Shown here: piece by piece, positions 34,856-42,681 of the stretch
Layout: each line of letters opens with the position of its first letter
Numbering within the stretch: the first letter of the stretch is position 1
Assembly: GCF_003852405.1 (NCBI RefSeq)
Contig: NZ_QAJM01000022.1
Span: forward strand, 47,628 to 111,627
Source of the DNA: Pseudomonas sp. KBW05
GTDB taxonomy: Bacteria > Pseudomonadota > Gammaproteobacteria > Pseudomonadales > Pseudomonadaceae
DNA length: 64,000 bases
Direction: 5' to 3'
Notes under the pieces: generated by a model
The model's input: only the letters and a program-made list of their open reading frames with translations
The model's database searches: none
Told to the model about the DNA's origin: nothing
Program-made: the position numbers and the translations under genes

Positions 34856-37666
34856 TCAGGCCTCGGCTCCGGTATCCGGCAGATCGTCCGTGGTGATAGT
34901 CAGAGACTCCGGGATTTTCACAGTCAGGTGGGAGACATAACCGTCATTTTTCTTTCGGGCGCCGGGCAACATCAAACTCATCCCGATAATATCGGCTTGA
35001 GCGCGTAACGGACCACGACCTCTTCCACCCTCCTTGATCAGAGCAAATTCCTTGCCCGCCCCGCTCGTTCTTTCTATTCGATACAACAGCAGTTGTGGAA
35101 TCTCGGCGACTCCACCATGCGCTCGGCCTTTTTCCACCAGGTCATTGTTGAGCGGTGAGTCCTTGTCGACGCCATGCTCGTTTGCATCTGCAAGCAAATC
35201 CCAAGGATCTCGCAGAACACCTATCGATACCCCGGCATCAGAACGCTCAGGCAACATTCTGGTACGTGTAACCGCGCCAACTTCCCCACCGGGTACTTTC
35301 CACGACCCACTCTTCATGCTCGCATTACCAGCCACTACGACGTTCCACATTTCATAGCCGGCATCCTGGGCATGCTCCTCCAACCAAGTAAGAAAGGGCT
35401 TCATGTCCGAAAAGAACTGGCTACCAGGATGGAACTGGAACTCGCGAAGAAAGCTCATGATTTTTTGAACAGAAACTTCCCGCCATACGAAGCTGTTGCC
35501 ATTACCACGAGCACCGTCTTGAGCCAGATCTTTCAGGAATTCATCTGCAAGGATCAAATTACTTTCAAGGATCGACTTCGCATTCGGCCCGTCGTGAAAA
35601 AGCGTTGTTTGTCTGTTTATTCCCGAGAAGTCGAACTTGGCAGTGACGGTCTGCTGCATCTTCTTCGCACCTGTCGGCCTCAACCAGGATATCCGAGGAT
35701 GCCTTTGTATCCGCGGGCCGCACTCCGTTGGCCGAGCGCCTCCACGCATATATCGTTCGAGATCATCTCGGAGATCTTCTTCCGCAATCGTCATGAACTC
35801 GTACTTCAGACGTGTTTCGTCCGGCATCCATATTCGAGGCAATAGCTCGTAGTCGCGGCGGTAACCGAACCACCTTCCCATTTGCATGAGAGAGTCGGCT
35901 TGAGCCGAAGCACGAAGGAAAAACGTACTGACGAGATTTTCGAGGGTCAGCCCCCTGGAAAGGGTCCCGCCTCCAATGACAATAAAGGCGGAAGCGAAAT
36001 CCAGCTTGTCCGAGGCTTGAGGATAGAAAAGGCGACGAACTTCGTACTCGTCACTCACGCCATTATTCGCGCAGTTATCTACGCAGATATGGATGCCGCG
36101 GTGATATGTGTGCTCTTGCCGCTCATCAAGTTGGATCGCGGTAATCTTCGCCAATAACGGACTGACTTCCGGAAATATGGTATCGAAATCAGGCAAACCA
36201 ACGAGCTTGTCAAGACGACCGTAACCAGGAAAACGCTGGGCAAAACTGTCCGGATCGAGATCGGACGTGAGTGTGTCCCAAACAGACTTGCATTCAACCC
36301 GGAGGCCCGCCAGATCCTGAACGCTCATCTCGGCGAGATTCTCCAAGAATTCTTTTACGGCAACCTCCATGTTCGCATGGTGCAGCTGCTTGGAGCTGGT
36401 ATGGATCAGCATGGTGGCCGGTTTGCGGAGCCCCATTACTCGATTCGTGGCCATGCTGCATAGAAACCACAGCAGACTTTGTTTCAAGGTTGCAGGCAAC
36501 TGCGATGATTCACCATTATGCAGATCACCAAGCAAGGCACGGTCATCTGCAGGGACGTCTCTGATGATACCCAGCGGCTCTCGACCCGCTTCGTCGTGAC
36601 CGAAGATCTGTACGGGCCCGAAATGCTCGTCAGCCTGTTCCAACGCAACAATGAAGTCTTCGGGATAAAGCGTTTTGCCCGGCCCTTCATTCAGAAAGTT
36701 GGCAGCAGGTGTCGCGGTATAGGCGACGTAGTTAACACTTTGCAGCGGTAGGTTGATGAGCTTGATGATCAGGCGATTGATCTTCGACCTTTCTTCCTTT
36801 GATATCTGACCAGTGTTGATACCCGCCTGATCAGCTTCGTCGTCGATGACCACCAGTCGCATCTGGCTCATTGCAATCTTGTGACTTTGAATCCAGTCGA
36901 TGAGGTGCTTGAGGCGAGCAGGGTTCTTCAGGCAAACGATGAGATGTCGGTCTGGTCGGTCCAGCTCAAATCGCATGTTTTCAGCCCTGTTGCCGTGATG
37001 ACTATCCCGAGACGGATGCTCGATCGATCTCCAGCTGAGATTGCCAGAGCGAAAAAGATCACTGACGAGACGCTTGCCAGTCTGCACTCGCAGGTTTTCA
37101 AGCGTTCCGGTAAGAACCACGAACAGGTTCCACCGATGATCCGCTGCCATTGATATCAGACCTGCCATGTTTGCGGTCTTACCCGACTGCACATGTCCCA
37201 CAACCAGCCCCTTGACGGGCTGTCTTTCCGTTGTGTCCATCCTTAAGTATCGAAGAACTCTCAACGCAGCGTTCTCGATATTCTGGATGGCACCTTCTTT
37301 CCATTCCTGAGCTTCCAGATGGGATCGGTACAGCTGCCAGGAACTGTGAGAGTCACTAGGGACCTGAATATCAGGTTCTGCTTCTTCTGCCCCGATGACT
37401 ACAAGCGGGCGCGCCGCTTGGAATGAGCGCTGTTCTGCCTTTCGCTTCGCATTGATTATTTCATGCCAGCGTTCAACCCTGGACTCAGCGGTTTTTCCGA
37501 GGGACGGCCAACCTGTCAGGTCCTCCTGGTCCAGGAACCAATCGTTCAGATGCTCAGCATTTTTGCCGAGCGTATAAAGCTCTTCCCAGCTTTTATCTCT
37601 CTGGCGCCAGCGCTCGATAAAGCTTCGGCAAAGGTCAAAGACGGGGTCAATACTGATATCGGACAT
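34856..37666 (-). CDS. Z1-domain SF2 helicase/endonuclease
   Basis: The 936-residue protein is a superfamily 2 ATPase with an inserted Z1 domain (PF10593). Motif I is GHVQSGKT (157-164), motif II is VVIDDEADQ, motif III is YTATP and motif VI is QMGRWFGYR. A GGGTLSRGLTLEN segment near the last two is typical of Z1 proteins. These proteins accompany GHKL ATPases and methylases in bacterial operons. I started at ATG 37666, which has GGAAG 4 nt upstream; a TTG 33 bp earlier is the alternative. It is the first gene of the tightly packed second half of the operon. Confidence 0.87.
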   Translation of the reverse strand: MSDISIDPVFDLCRSFIERWRQRDKSWEELYTLGKNAEHLNDWFLDQEDLTGWPSLGKTAESRVERWHEIINAKRKAEQRSFQAARPLVVIGAEEAEPDIQVPSDSHSSWQLYRSHLEAQEWKEGAIQNIENAALRVLRYLRMDTTERQPVKGLVVGHVQSGKTANMAGLISMAADHRWNLFVVLTGTLENLRVQTGKRLVSDLFRSGNLSWRSIEHPSRDSHHGNRAENMRFELDRPDRHLIVCLKNPARLKHLIDWIQSHKIAMSQMRLVVIDDEADQAGINTGQISKEERSKINRLIIKLINLPLQSVNYVAYTATPAANFLNEGPGKTLYPEDFIVALEQADEHFGPVQIFGHDEAGREPLGIIRDVPADDRALLGDLHNGESSQLPATLKQSLLWFLCSMATNRVMGLRKPATMLIHTSSKQLHHANMEVAVKEFLENLAEMSVQDLAGLRVECKSVWDTLTSDLDPDSFAQRFPGYGRLDKLVGLPDFDTIFPEVSPLLAKITAIQLDERQEHTYHRGIHICVDNCANNGVSDEYEVRRLFYPQASDKLDFASAFIVIGGGTLSRGLTLENLVSTFFLRASAQADSLMQMGRWFGYRRDYELLPRIWMPDETRLKYEFMTIAEEDLRDDLERYMRGGARPTECGPRIQRHPRISWLRPTGAKKMQQTVTAKFDFSGINRQTTLFHDGPNAKSILESNLILADEFLKDLAQDGARGNGNSFVWREVSVQKIMSFLREFQFHPGSQFFSDMKPFLTWLEEHAQDAGYEMWNVVVAGNASMKSGSWKVPGGEVGAVTRTRMLPERSDAGVSIGVLRDPWDLLADANEHGVDKDSPLNNDLVEKGRAHGGVAEIPQLLLYRIERTSGAGKEFALIKEGGRGRGPLRAQADIIGMSLMLPGARKKNDGYVSHLTVKIPESLTITTDDLPDTGAEA

Positions 37667-37970
37667 TCGCTTCCATATTCTCGTATTCGTCAGGAACAAA
37701 GCTTTAGAGGTTGCGCTTTGAGTGATTCAAAATAGTGGCACACGGCCCACAGCAGTTACCAGCCTCAACCTGTCGGCTTTGTAAACGCTGATTCACCCCC
37801 GTCGACAGCGCAAAACGCAAAAACAGCACCCGGGTGCCTCAGATCGTTTATCGGCCTGCAAAGCTGGATATGGAGCTTTCTTACAAACCGGCGATGTCCC
37901 GCCGGAATGAACCAACATGCGGATTGCGCGCAGTTCCTGCTGAGCAGTTCGTTCCTCAGCACGACATCAA
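37667..37970. other. Space between the EcoRII-like gene and the Z1 gene
   Basis: This 304-bp stretch separates the two halves of the defence operon. A minus-strand frame at 37765-38022 overlaps the end of the nuclease gene and has no family-like features. No strong terminator is visible. It probably contains a promoter for the Z1-GHKL module, but I cannot pick one with confidence. Confidence 0.45.
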
Positions 37971-39203
37971 TTATCGAACTGCACCCAACAGCGAGATGAA
38001 CTGCCCAAACGACATCAACCACTCCTGCTGTTCCGCCTTGTAGGTCGCCTGAATAGGCAACGGCACTATCAGCTGCACGCCCTTCTCTTCCATCTGCGTG
38101 GTCTGATCCACCGAAACGGAAGGCTCCATCGTGATCAGGTGCTTCTCCTTCACTCGTGTGGCTTCCGCGAGCACCTGCCTCCAGCGTTCCTTACAGGTAG
38201 TCTTGGCTCCGAGTATTCGCAGCTGTGACTCGGGATAGTCCGAATCGAGATATGCAACACGTCCGGGAAACAGAAAGTCGGGCTTTTGTTTTCCTTCCGT
38301 GCGCACGCCGCGTTCGTATGCCACGCCATTCAACCGGAGAACTTCTTCGATGTGATTTTCAAAGGCATGACCTACACGAGATTTGCGGCGGTTCTGAATG
38401 CTGAGCGATACGCGTATGAAAGCGTCCACATCTTCGCCAAAACCTTCCAACAGCCTCTGCTTGACGATATGCCGTTCGAGTATGCGGAAGATATGCTCTT
38501 CGTCATCCATCCATTGAAGCAACGTCTCATCCGGAGACTCGATGGCGGATAGGTCGTTGCGAAGCGTCCGAGCGAAAGCAGAAAATTCTCGGGTGGACGG
38601 AAAAGTGGCTCCGAATTTCTCAATCAATAGTTCGCGTAGAACTTCGTCGCCTGACTTTTGTACAACCAGCTCAATTCCATATCGGGCAAGCATCAGTCGG
38701 ACTGGGGTAGCGATCGTTGATGTGTCGACCGCGACCTGAGTCAGCCGGTTTCCAACCTTGGTGCCTACGGCTCCGAAGATGCTGCGCAACTGAACTTCTG
38801 TGTGACTGTCCTGAGGACAGAGCATGATAAGCAGGGTGCCTTCATGGGTCAGGGCGACCAACATGAAATCGGTCTCCTGGATCCGCTCAGTGACCGAGTT
38901 GCGCTTGTAGTAAAGACGCCACTCAGGCCCACGATCGTCGTCCTCGTAACGACAGTCATACCAGGACACCTCGTCTTCGACCAGAACGGGCTCATCGCTG
39001 TAATCGTCGAGGTAGACCATTGTTGCCTGCAGGTGGGTCTTGCTGCCGTCTTCCGGACGGGGCAAGTGCCCACCCAGACCCGCCTTGATCAATCCACCGA
39101 TTTCGTGCTGATTGGAAACTGTTGGATTGGCATCCACAGCCGTCAGATACTTCAGCGCCGCCGCAACAAAAACGTCCTTTAAATGTTCGAACAACTGCTT
39201 CAC
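37971..39203 (-). CDS. EcoRII-like type II restriction endonuclease
   Basis: The 410-residue protein has an EcoRII C-terminal catalytic domain. NRRKSRVG leads into Glu282, then KPDFLFP with Asp309, then LGAKTTCKERWRQ with Lys334. Asp-to-Lys spacing is 25, as in EcoRII. The N-terminal 190 residues contain an HEIGGLIKAG segment like the effector-binding domain of EcoRII but are more diverged. EcoRII cuts CCWGG and needs two sites. Start is GTG with a weak ribosome-binding site (AGATGG). It follows vsr by 82 bp and the matching methyltransferase is upstream, so it should cut unmethylated CCWGG or a close variant. Confidence 0.9.
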   Translation of the reverse strand: MKQLFEHLKDVFVAAALKYLTAVDANPTVSNQHEIGGLIKAGLGGHLPRPEDGSKTHLQATMVYLDDYSDEPVLVEDEVSWYDCRYEDDDRGPEWRLYYKRNSVTERIQETDFMLVALTHEGTLLIMLCPQDSHTEVQLRSIFGAVGTKVGNRLTQVAVDTSTIATPVRLMLARYGIELVVQKSGDEVLRELLIEKFGATFPSTREFSAFARTLRNDLSAIESPDETLLQWMDDEEHIFRILERHIVKQRLLEGFGEDVDAFIRVSLSIQNRRKSRVGHAFENHIEEVLRLNGVAYERGVRTEGKQKPDFLFPGRVAYLDSDYPESQLRILGAKTTCKERWRQVLAEATRVKEKHLITMEPSVSVDQTTQMEEKGVQLIVPLPIQATYKAEQQEWLMSFGQFISLLGAVR

Positions 39204-39285
39204 CCATCTGTAAAATGTGGAAATTCCCTGCTGCTTGATTTCTGCGTGCGAGACGCAGCTTCAGCGCCCGCTTCGCAGCAGGCAG

Positions 39286-39747
39286 CTATGTTTTCTTTGG
39301 TTTTGGAGGGGTTTCAGGCCAGAACATACAGGCTGCATTACCAGTAATGAATTCGTCGATCTGCGCGACTACATCCATCGCATGCTTGAGGCCACATTCC
39401 CACACCACCAGAACCCGCCAGCCGGATGCCTGCAGCGCATCAATATTAATGCCATCTCGCACTACGTTCTTTTCGAATTTTTCTGCCCAGAACTCTTTGC
39501 GAGTGCCCGGTGTTGTTGCGTAGGCGCAGGCGGGGTGGCGATGCCAGAAGCACCCGTGAACAAAAACAACGCACTTATATTTCTGCAGAACGAGATCTGG
39601 CCGACCGGGCAGGTCTTCGCGGTGTAACCGAAAGCGGAAACCTCGGGCATGGAGAAGCTTTCGGACTATGAGCTCTGGCTTCGTATTTTTGCCTTGGATA
39701 CCGGACATCATCCGGGATCTGACTTCCGGGCTCACAACATCGATCAC
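39286..39747 (-). CDS. vsr: Very short patch repair endonuclease Vsr
   Basis: Vsr nicks 5' of T in T:G mismatches that arise when 5-methylcytosine deaminates, protecting Dcm-type sites. The 153-residue protein shows RSRMMSGIQGKNTKPE, the catalytic Asp in LPGRPDLV, the zinc and active-site motif FVHGCFWHRHPAC, and ERD/VRDGINIDALQASGWRVLVVWECGL. Start is GTG, preceded by GGTGG. It lies 227 bp downstream of the cytosine methyltransferase, the usual partner order. Confidence 0.95.
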   Translation of the reverse strand: MIDVVSPEVRSRMMSGIQGKNTKPELIVRKLLHARGFRFRLHREDLPGRPDLVLQKYKCVVFVHGCFWHRHPACAYATTPGTRKEFWAEKFEKNVVRDGINIDALQASGWRVLVVWECGLKHAMDVVAQIDEFITGNAACMFWPETPPKPKKT

Positions 39748-39974
39748 AGGGCGCCACCGCTGCTAACGAGATAGCCCCTTAACATTGGGATGGCACTGCT
39801 GATGGCCGGCTATTCCTTGAAATATCGCCTCGATCAGCGTGAAACCCCGTAGACCTGACCGAACTCGCAGCCAGACCCGCCCGAACTCGTCCCAACATCA
39901 GAAGCTTACCTCCCTGTCAGATATCGCCAGGCATGCGCCTCAACGTTAACTGGGAAAGTAACATCAAGTGACTA

Positions 39975-41408
39975 TCAATTACTAAGCATGATTTCCAGCT
40001 GTGGCCGATGCCCAGCCTCGGTCTTGGACTTGGCTTCCAAAATTCGGCCTTTCATCAGTTTTGCCACCGCCTCGAATACCGGAACTGCGACAGAGTTGCC
40101 GAATTGACGGTAAGCCTGTGTGTCAGAAACGGGGATCACGAATTTGCTCTCTCCCGGCTTATCGAACCCCATCAGCCGCGCGCATTCATGAGGTGTCAGA
40201 CGCCGAGGACGGTTCATCTGGTTCAGTTCGCCGTAGAAATCCAGTGCGTCAATGAAACCGCGATCCACGAGGATTTCGGAACCGTCCTTGTGATAACGAG
40301 CCGATAGTGTACGTGCCACTCCATCAGGCTTGGTCAAACCGAATCCAAATCCATTTCCTTTCTCTCGATGCTTCTGAGCGTACTTGTATAGGTACTCCCA
40401 GAGTTTCGGAGTGAGGATGTACTTGCTGTCGACGTTGAAGTCCAGAAGATCCCCAAAACTTGGTCGCTGGGCCGGCTGATGTTTGACAATATCTCGCAGG
40501 GTGAAGCCCTGATGCACATTCAGATCACGGCGAAAGCCGACAAGCACGATCCGCTCGCGGTGTTGAGGCAGAAAAGCCGTCGCGTCGATGACCTTCGGGT
40601 CACTACCCTTCGGTGCATTGACGTCTGCAACCTCATAGCCGAGTTCATCGAGTGCTTCGCAGATGATTCTAAAGGTATTGCCCTTATCATGGCTCTTCAG
40701 ATTTTTCACATTTTCCAGCAGGAATGCGGCCGGACGCTTCGCAGCGATGATTCGTGCAACATCAAAAAACAGTGTCCCTTGAGTCTCACATTCAAAGCCG
40801 TGCTTGCGCCCCAAGGAGTTCTTCTTGGAGACGCCGGCAAGAGAAAACGGCTGGCAAGGGAACCCAGCAAGCAGCACGTCATGATCCGGAATTGCCCGGT
40901 CGATATGTCTGTAAGCCTCGTCCTCGCTGATGTCGAGCTTGTCCGAGAGCGTGACAGTACGAATGTCGAGATTGAACCGGTGCCGAGCAGGATCGCAGTA
41001 ATGGTTCGCCTTGTATGTTCGAACGGCATACTTGTTCCACTCGGATGTGAATAGGCACTCGCCACCTATAGCCTCGAAGCCTTTACGGATGCCACCGATG
41101 CCTGCGAAGAGATCAATGAATGTGAAAGAGCGCTGACCTGCCACCTTTTGCGGTAGCAGCGCCTGCAAACGGTTGAAATCGACATAAGACAGTTTTGGGG
41201 AAGCCTTGCCCTTGACCCAGCGATTGATCGTTTCCCGACACCAGTGCCCCGGACTCGCTTCGTTCAGCACCTCGGCCAGATAGCCTTGATCGTAGATCTC
41301 CAGCAATTGCTGCAGCAAAGCCAGGTCGCTGCCGGCGAAATTACTAGGCCGCTCAGCGATACTGCTGACATCGCCAAAGTGCTGAGGTGTGCTTTCTAAC
41401 GTATCCAT
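39975..41408 (-). CDS. dcm: DNA (cytosine-5-)-methyltransferase, EcoRII/Dcm type
   Basis: The enzyme methylates cytosine C5, probably in CCWGG, protecting DNA from the EcoRII-like nuclease. The 477-residue protein has motif [15 protein letters not shown], the catalytic Cys185 in motif [16 protein letters not shown] (VI), QHRER (VIII), a target recognition region, and [10 protein letters not shown] (X). The N-terminal 90 residues with [15 protein letters not shown] resemble the HTH extension of M.EcoRII/Dcm. The frame is open upstream, but ATG 41408 with AGAAGG gives the M.EcoRII length. M.EcoRII represses its own transcription, and a palindrome lies in this promoter. Confidence 0.95.
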   Translation of the reverse strand: MDTLESTPQHFGDVSSIAERPSNFAGSDLALLQQLLEIYDQGYLAEVLNEASPGHWCRETINRWVKGKASPKLSYVDFNRLQALLPQKVAGQRSFTFIDLFAGIGGIRKGFEAIGGECLFTSEWNKYAVRTYKANHYCDPARHRFNLDIRTVTLSDKLDISEDEAYRHIDRAIPDHDVLLAGFPCQPFSLAGVSKKNSLGRKHGFECETQGTLFFDVARIIAAKRPAAFLLENVKNLKSHDKGNTFRIICEALDELGYEVADVNAPKGSDPKVIDATAFLPQHRERIVLVGFRRDLNVHQGFTLRDIVKHQPAQRPSFGDLLDFNVDSKYILTPKLWEYLYKYAQKHREKGNGFGFGLTKPDGVARTLSARYHKDGSEILVDRGFIDALDFYGELNQMNRPRRLTPHECARLMGFDKPGESKFVIPVSDTQAYRQFGNSVAVPVFEAVAKLMKGRILEAKSKTEAGHRPQLEIMLSN

Positions 41409-41432
41409 TGAGATGCCTTCTGGGTCAAATCT

Positions 41433-41447
41433 GTGACGAGCTGTCAC
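41433..41447. promoter_or_regulatory. Palindrome in the dcm promoter (candidate autoregulatory operator)
   Basis: GTGAC-GAGCT-GTCAC has perfect 5-bp arms. It lies between a possible -10 (TAGAAT, minus strand at 41449-41454) and the dcm ATG, so a bound protein would block transcription. Confidence 0.45.
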
Positions 41448-41538
41448 TATTCTATCCCTAGACCGCTCAAAAAAAAGCATTATTTGCCTACGCGGATACC
41501 CGCACGCGCTACATGTACCTGAAATCGCTTGATCAATA

Positions 41539-41554
41539 CTGTACATAAAGACAG
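41539..41554. promoter_or_regulatory. LexA-like box upstream of dcm
   Basis: CTGTACATAAAGACAG matches the LexA pattern CTGT-N8-ACAG, and by eye 13 of 16 bases of an idealised CTGTATATATATACAG. It lies 131 bp upstream of dcm. No plausible plus-strand gene follows, so it could serve the defence operon or be fortuitous. Confidence 0.4.
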
Positions 41555-41757
41555 CATCTGTTGACAGGATCTTTGATCGACCGCTGATGCAAAGGCCCTT
41601 CAACATTGGTGCGTTTCCGCCCAAGGGCCGCCGTATGAACAAGCGCCAGCAGTTGCTACCAGAAGCCGTTGGTGCACTCAAAAGCGAGATTCGAAGTACA
41701 GTTATGGGATCAAGCTTTCGTCGACTTAAAGGCGGGAATCTAAGAGATTCGCGGCTG

Positions 41758-41778
41758 GTATTCCAAAAGGTATTCCAA
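41758..41778 (+). repeat. Two copies of GTATTCCAA (right end)
   Basis: Direct copies at 41758-41766 and 41770-41778 mirror the three copies by the integrase start. They lie about 62 bp inside the putative attR. Confidence 0.6.
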
Positions 41779-41839
41779 TAAAAAGTTTAACCGAAAATAA
41801 TCAATAAAAATCAACACCTTAACCAAGCTGTTCAGATTA

Positions 41840-41852
41840 CCCCGGCCCACCA
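41840..41852 (+). repeat. Putative attR (degenerate tmRNA 3' end)
   Basis: CCCCGGCCCACCA matches the tmRNA end CCCCGGCTCCACCA with one base missing. Backbone genes and a terminator follow. The match is short, and the boundary could shift a few bases. Confidence 0.5.
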
Positions 41853-41867
41853 ATTCGAAACATCGAC

Positions 41868-41890
41868 AAAACCCGCCAAGTGCGGGTTTT
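41868..41890 (+). terminator. Terminator beyond attR, possibly the ancestral ssrA terminator
   Basis: A 9-bp stem AAAACCCGC/GCGGGTTTT with a 5-nt loop is followed by ATTGTTTC. No gene on the plus strand ends just before it, which fits a terminator separated from ssrA by the island insertion. Confidence 0.65.
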
Positions 41891-42098
41891 ATTGTTTCTG
41901 AGGGCTAGAAAGCCCAGCCGGCGGCCTTCGGATTTTTCCTTCAAGATGTCACGCCATTGGTGAACTGGCGCAACCCCCACCACAACGCTAACGTTCCCCC
42001 GTCGTTGCTCATCAGCGACCGGCTTTGACAGGCCGAAAAGTGTAACCTTTCACACCCCATGATTTAACGGCATGCTTCACGCTTCCCGTCTCGTTCAT

Positions 42099-42176
42099 GG
42101 TGGCTGTGCGTGGGGCATCTTCGGGTGCGCCGGGTTCCTACACTTCCGGTCTGTCAACCCGCGTACAGCTGCCACC
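42099..42176 (+). ncRNA. C4-like structured RNA upstream of the DUF6124 gene
   Basis: The outer arms GGTGGC/GCCACC enclose two stem-loops (GGCATC-TTCG-GGTGCGCC and CCGG...CCGG) and the conserved-looking GTCAACCCGCGTACAGCTGCC. This resembles the C4 antisense RNA motif found in phages and upstream of small genes in Pseudomonas. It ends 55 nt before the downstream ATG and could control it in cis. The family call is from memory; the paired arms are visible. Confidence 0.55.
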
Positions 42177-42231
42177 AACCCTGTTTGACAGCAGGGGGCG
42201 GCAGCTCCTTAAACAGTGTGGGAGCCTCATC

Positions 42232-42492
42232 ATGAAAAAAATCACCCCCAATCCCCCGACAAGTCTTTTTGAGGTCGCTCAAAACATCGACCCCGAAACC
42301 CTACTGATTCAAGCCAGCGAAACTCTGGCCTCGCTTAACGCTATCACCACCGATCTTGCCTTCGAACTCGAAGGCGAAAACCGTCAGAAGCTTTTGGGTA
42401 GCCAACAATTAATCGTGCTGGGTGAGTTACTGATCGAGCGGGTATTGGTCGTACTGCACCCTACAACCGATACGTCACCGTCTCTGCGGTAG
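42232..42492 (+). CDS. DUF6124 family protein
   Basis: The 86-residue acidic helical protein begins MKKITPNPP and contains the family-like core DPETLLIQASETLASLNAITTDLAFELEG and IVLGELLIERVLVVL. Many copies of this family occur in fluorescent pseudomonads, usually behind a structured leader of the type seen here. Function is unknown. The ATG at 42232 is preceded by GGGAG 6 nt upstream; the longer frame runs through the RNA structure and is unlikely to be coding. A strong terminator follows. Confidence 0.82.
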   Translation: MKKITPNPPTSLFEVAQNIDPETLLIQASETLASLNAITTDLAFELEGENRQKLLGSQQLIVLGELLIERVLVVLHPTTDTSPSLR

Positions 42493-42502
42493 CAAAAATC
42501 AA

Positions 42503-42534
42503 AAGGCCGAGTCGCCACACAGCAACTCGGCCTT
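42503..42534 (+). terminator. Terminator after the DUF6124 gene
   Basis: A 10-bp stem AAGGCCGAGT/ACTCGGCCTT begins 10 nt after the stop and is followed by AAGAGTTTT. Confidence 0.75.
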
Positions 42535-42681
42535 AAGAGTTTTCAGCGCTCAACGTACCTCGCCTCACGCGAAACACACATGGTTGTAGAACCGTAGAGA
42601 TCGTTTACATCTGAAACCGGGGACAACGTTCACACATGTGAGGCTTGGACCCAGCGCCTCGGCCTTTGTCTCTCCCCCCCC

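Larger units (their letters stand above)
28310..41852. mobile_element. Integrative genomic island at ssrA carrying a defence locus
   Basis: The region between the tmRNA 3' end and its degenerate copy holds a P4-type integrase gene, an eight-gene minus-strand restriction/defence operon, and GTATTCCAA repeats near both ends. Base composition is visibly more AT-rich than the flanking core genes, especially in the integrase gene. The integrase frame is broken, so the island may now be immobile. Confidence 0.85.

Noticed and set aside
37765-38022. 85-codon minus-strand frame between the EcoRII-like and Z1 genes
   Set aside because: It begins inside the nuclease gene in another frame, lacks a ribosome-binding site and has an unstructured Cys/His/Arg-rich composition.
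41587-41781. Small plus-strand frame following the LexA-like box
   Set aside because: No ribosome-binding site or family resemblance. Its last codons are made from the GTATTCCAA repeats of the island end.
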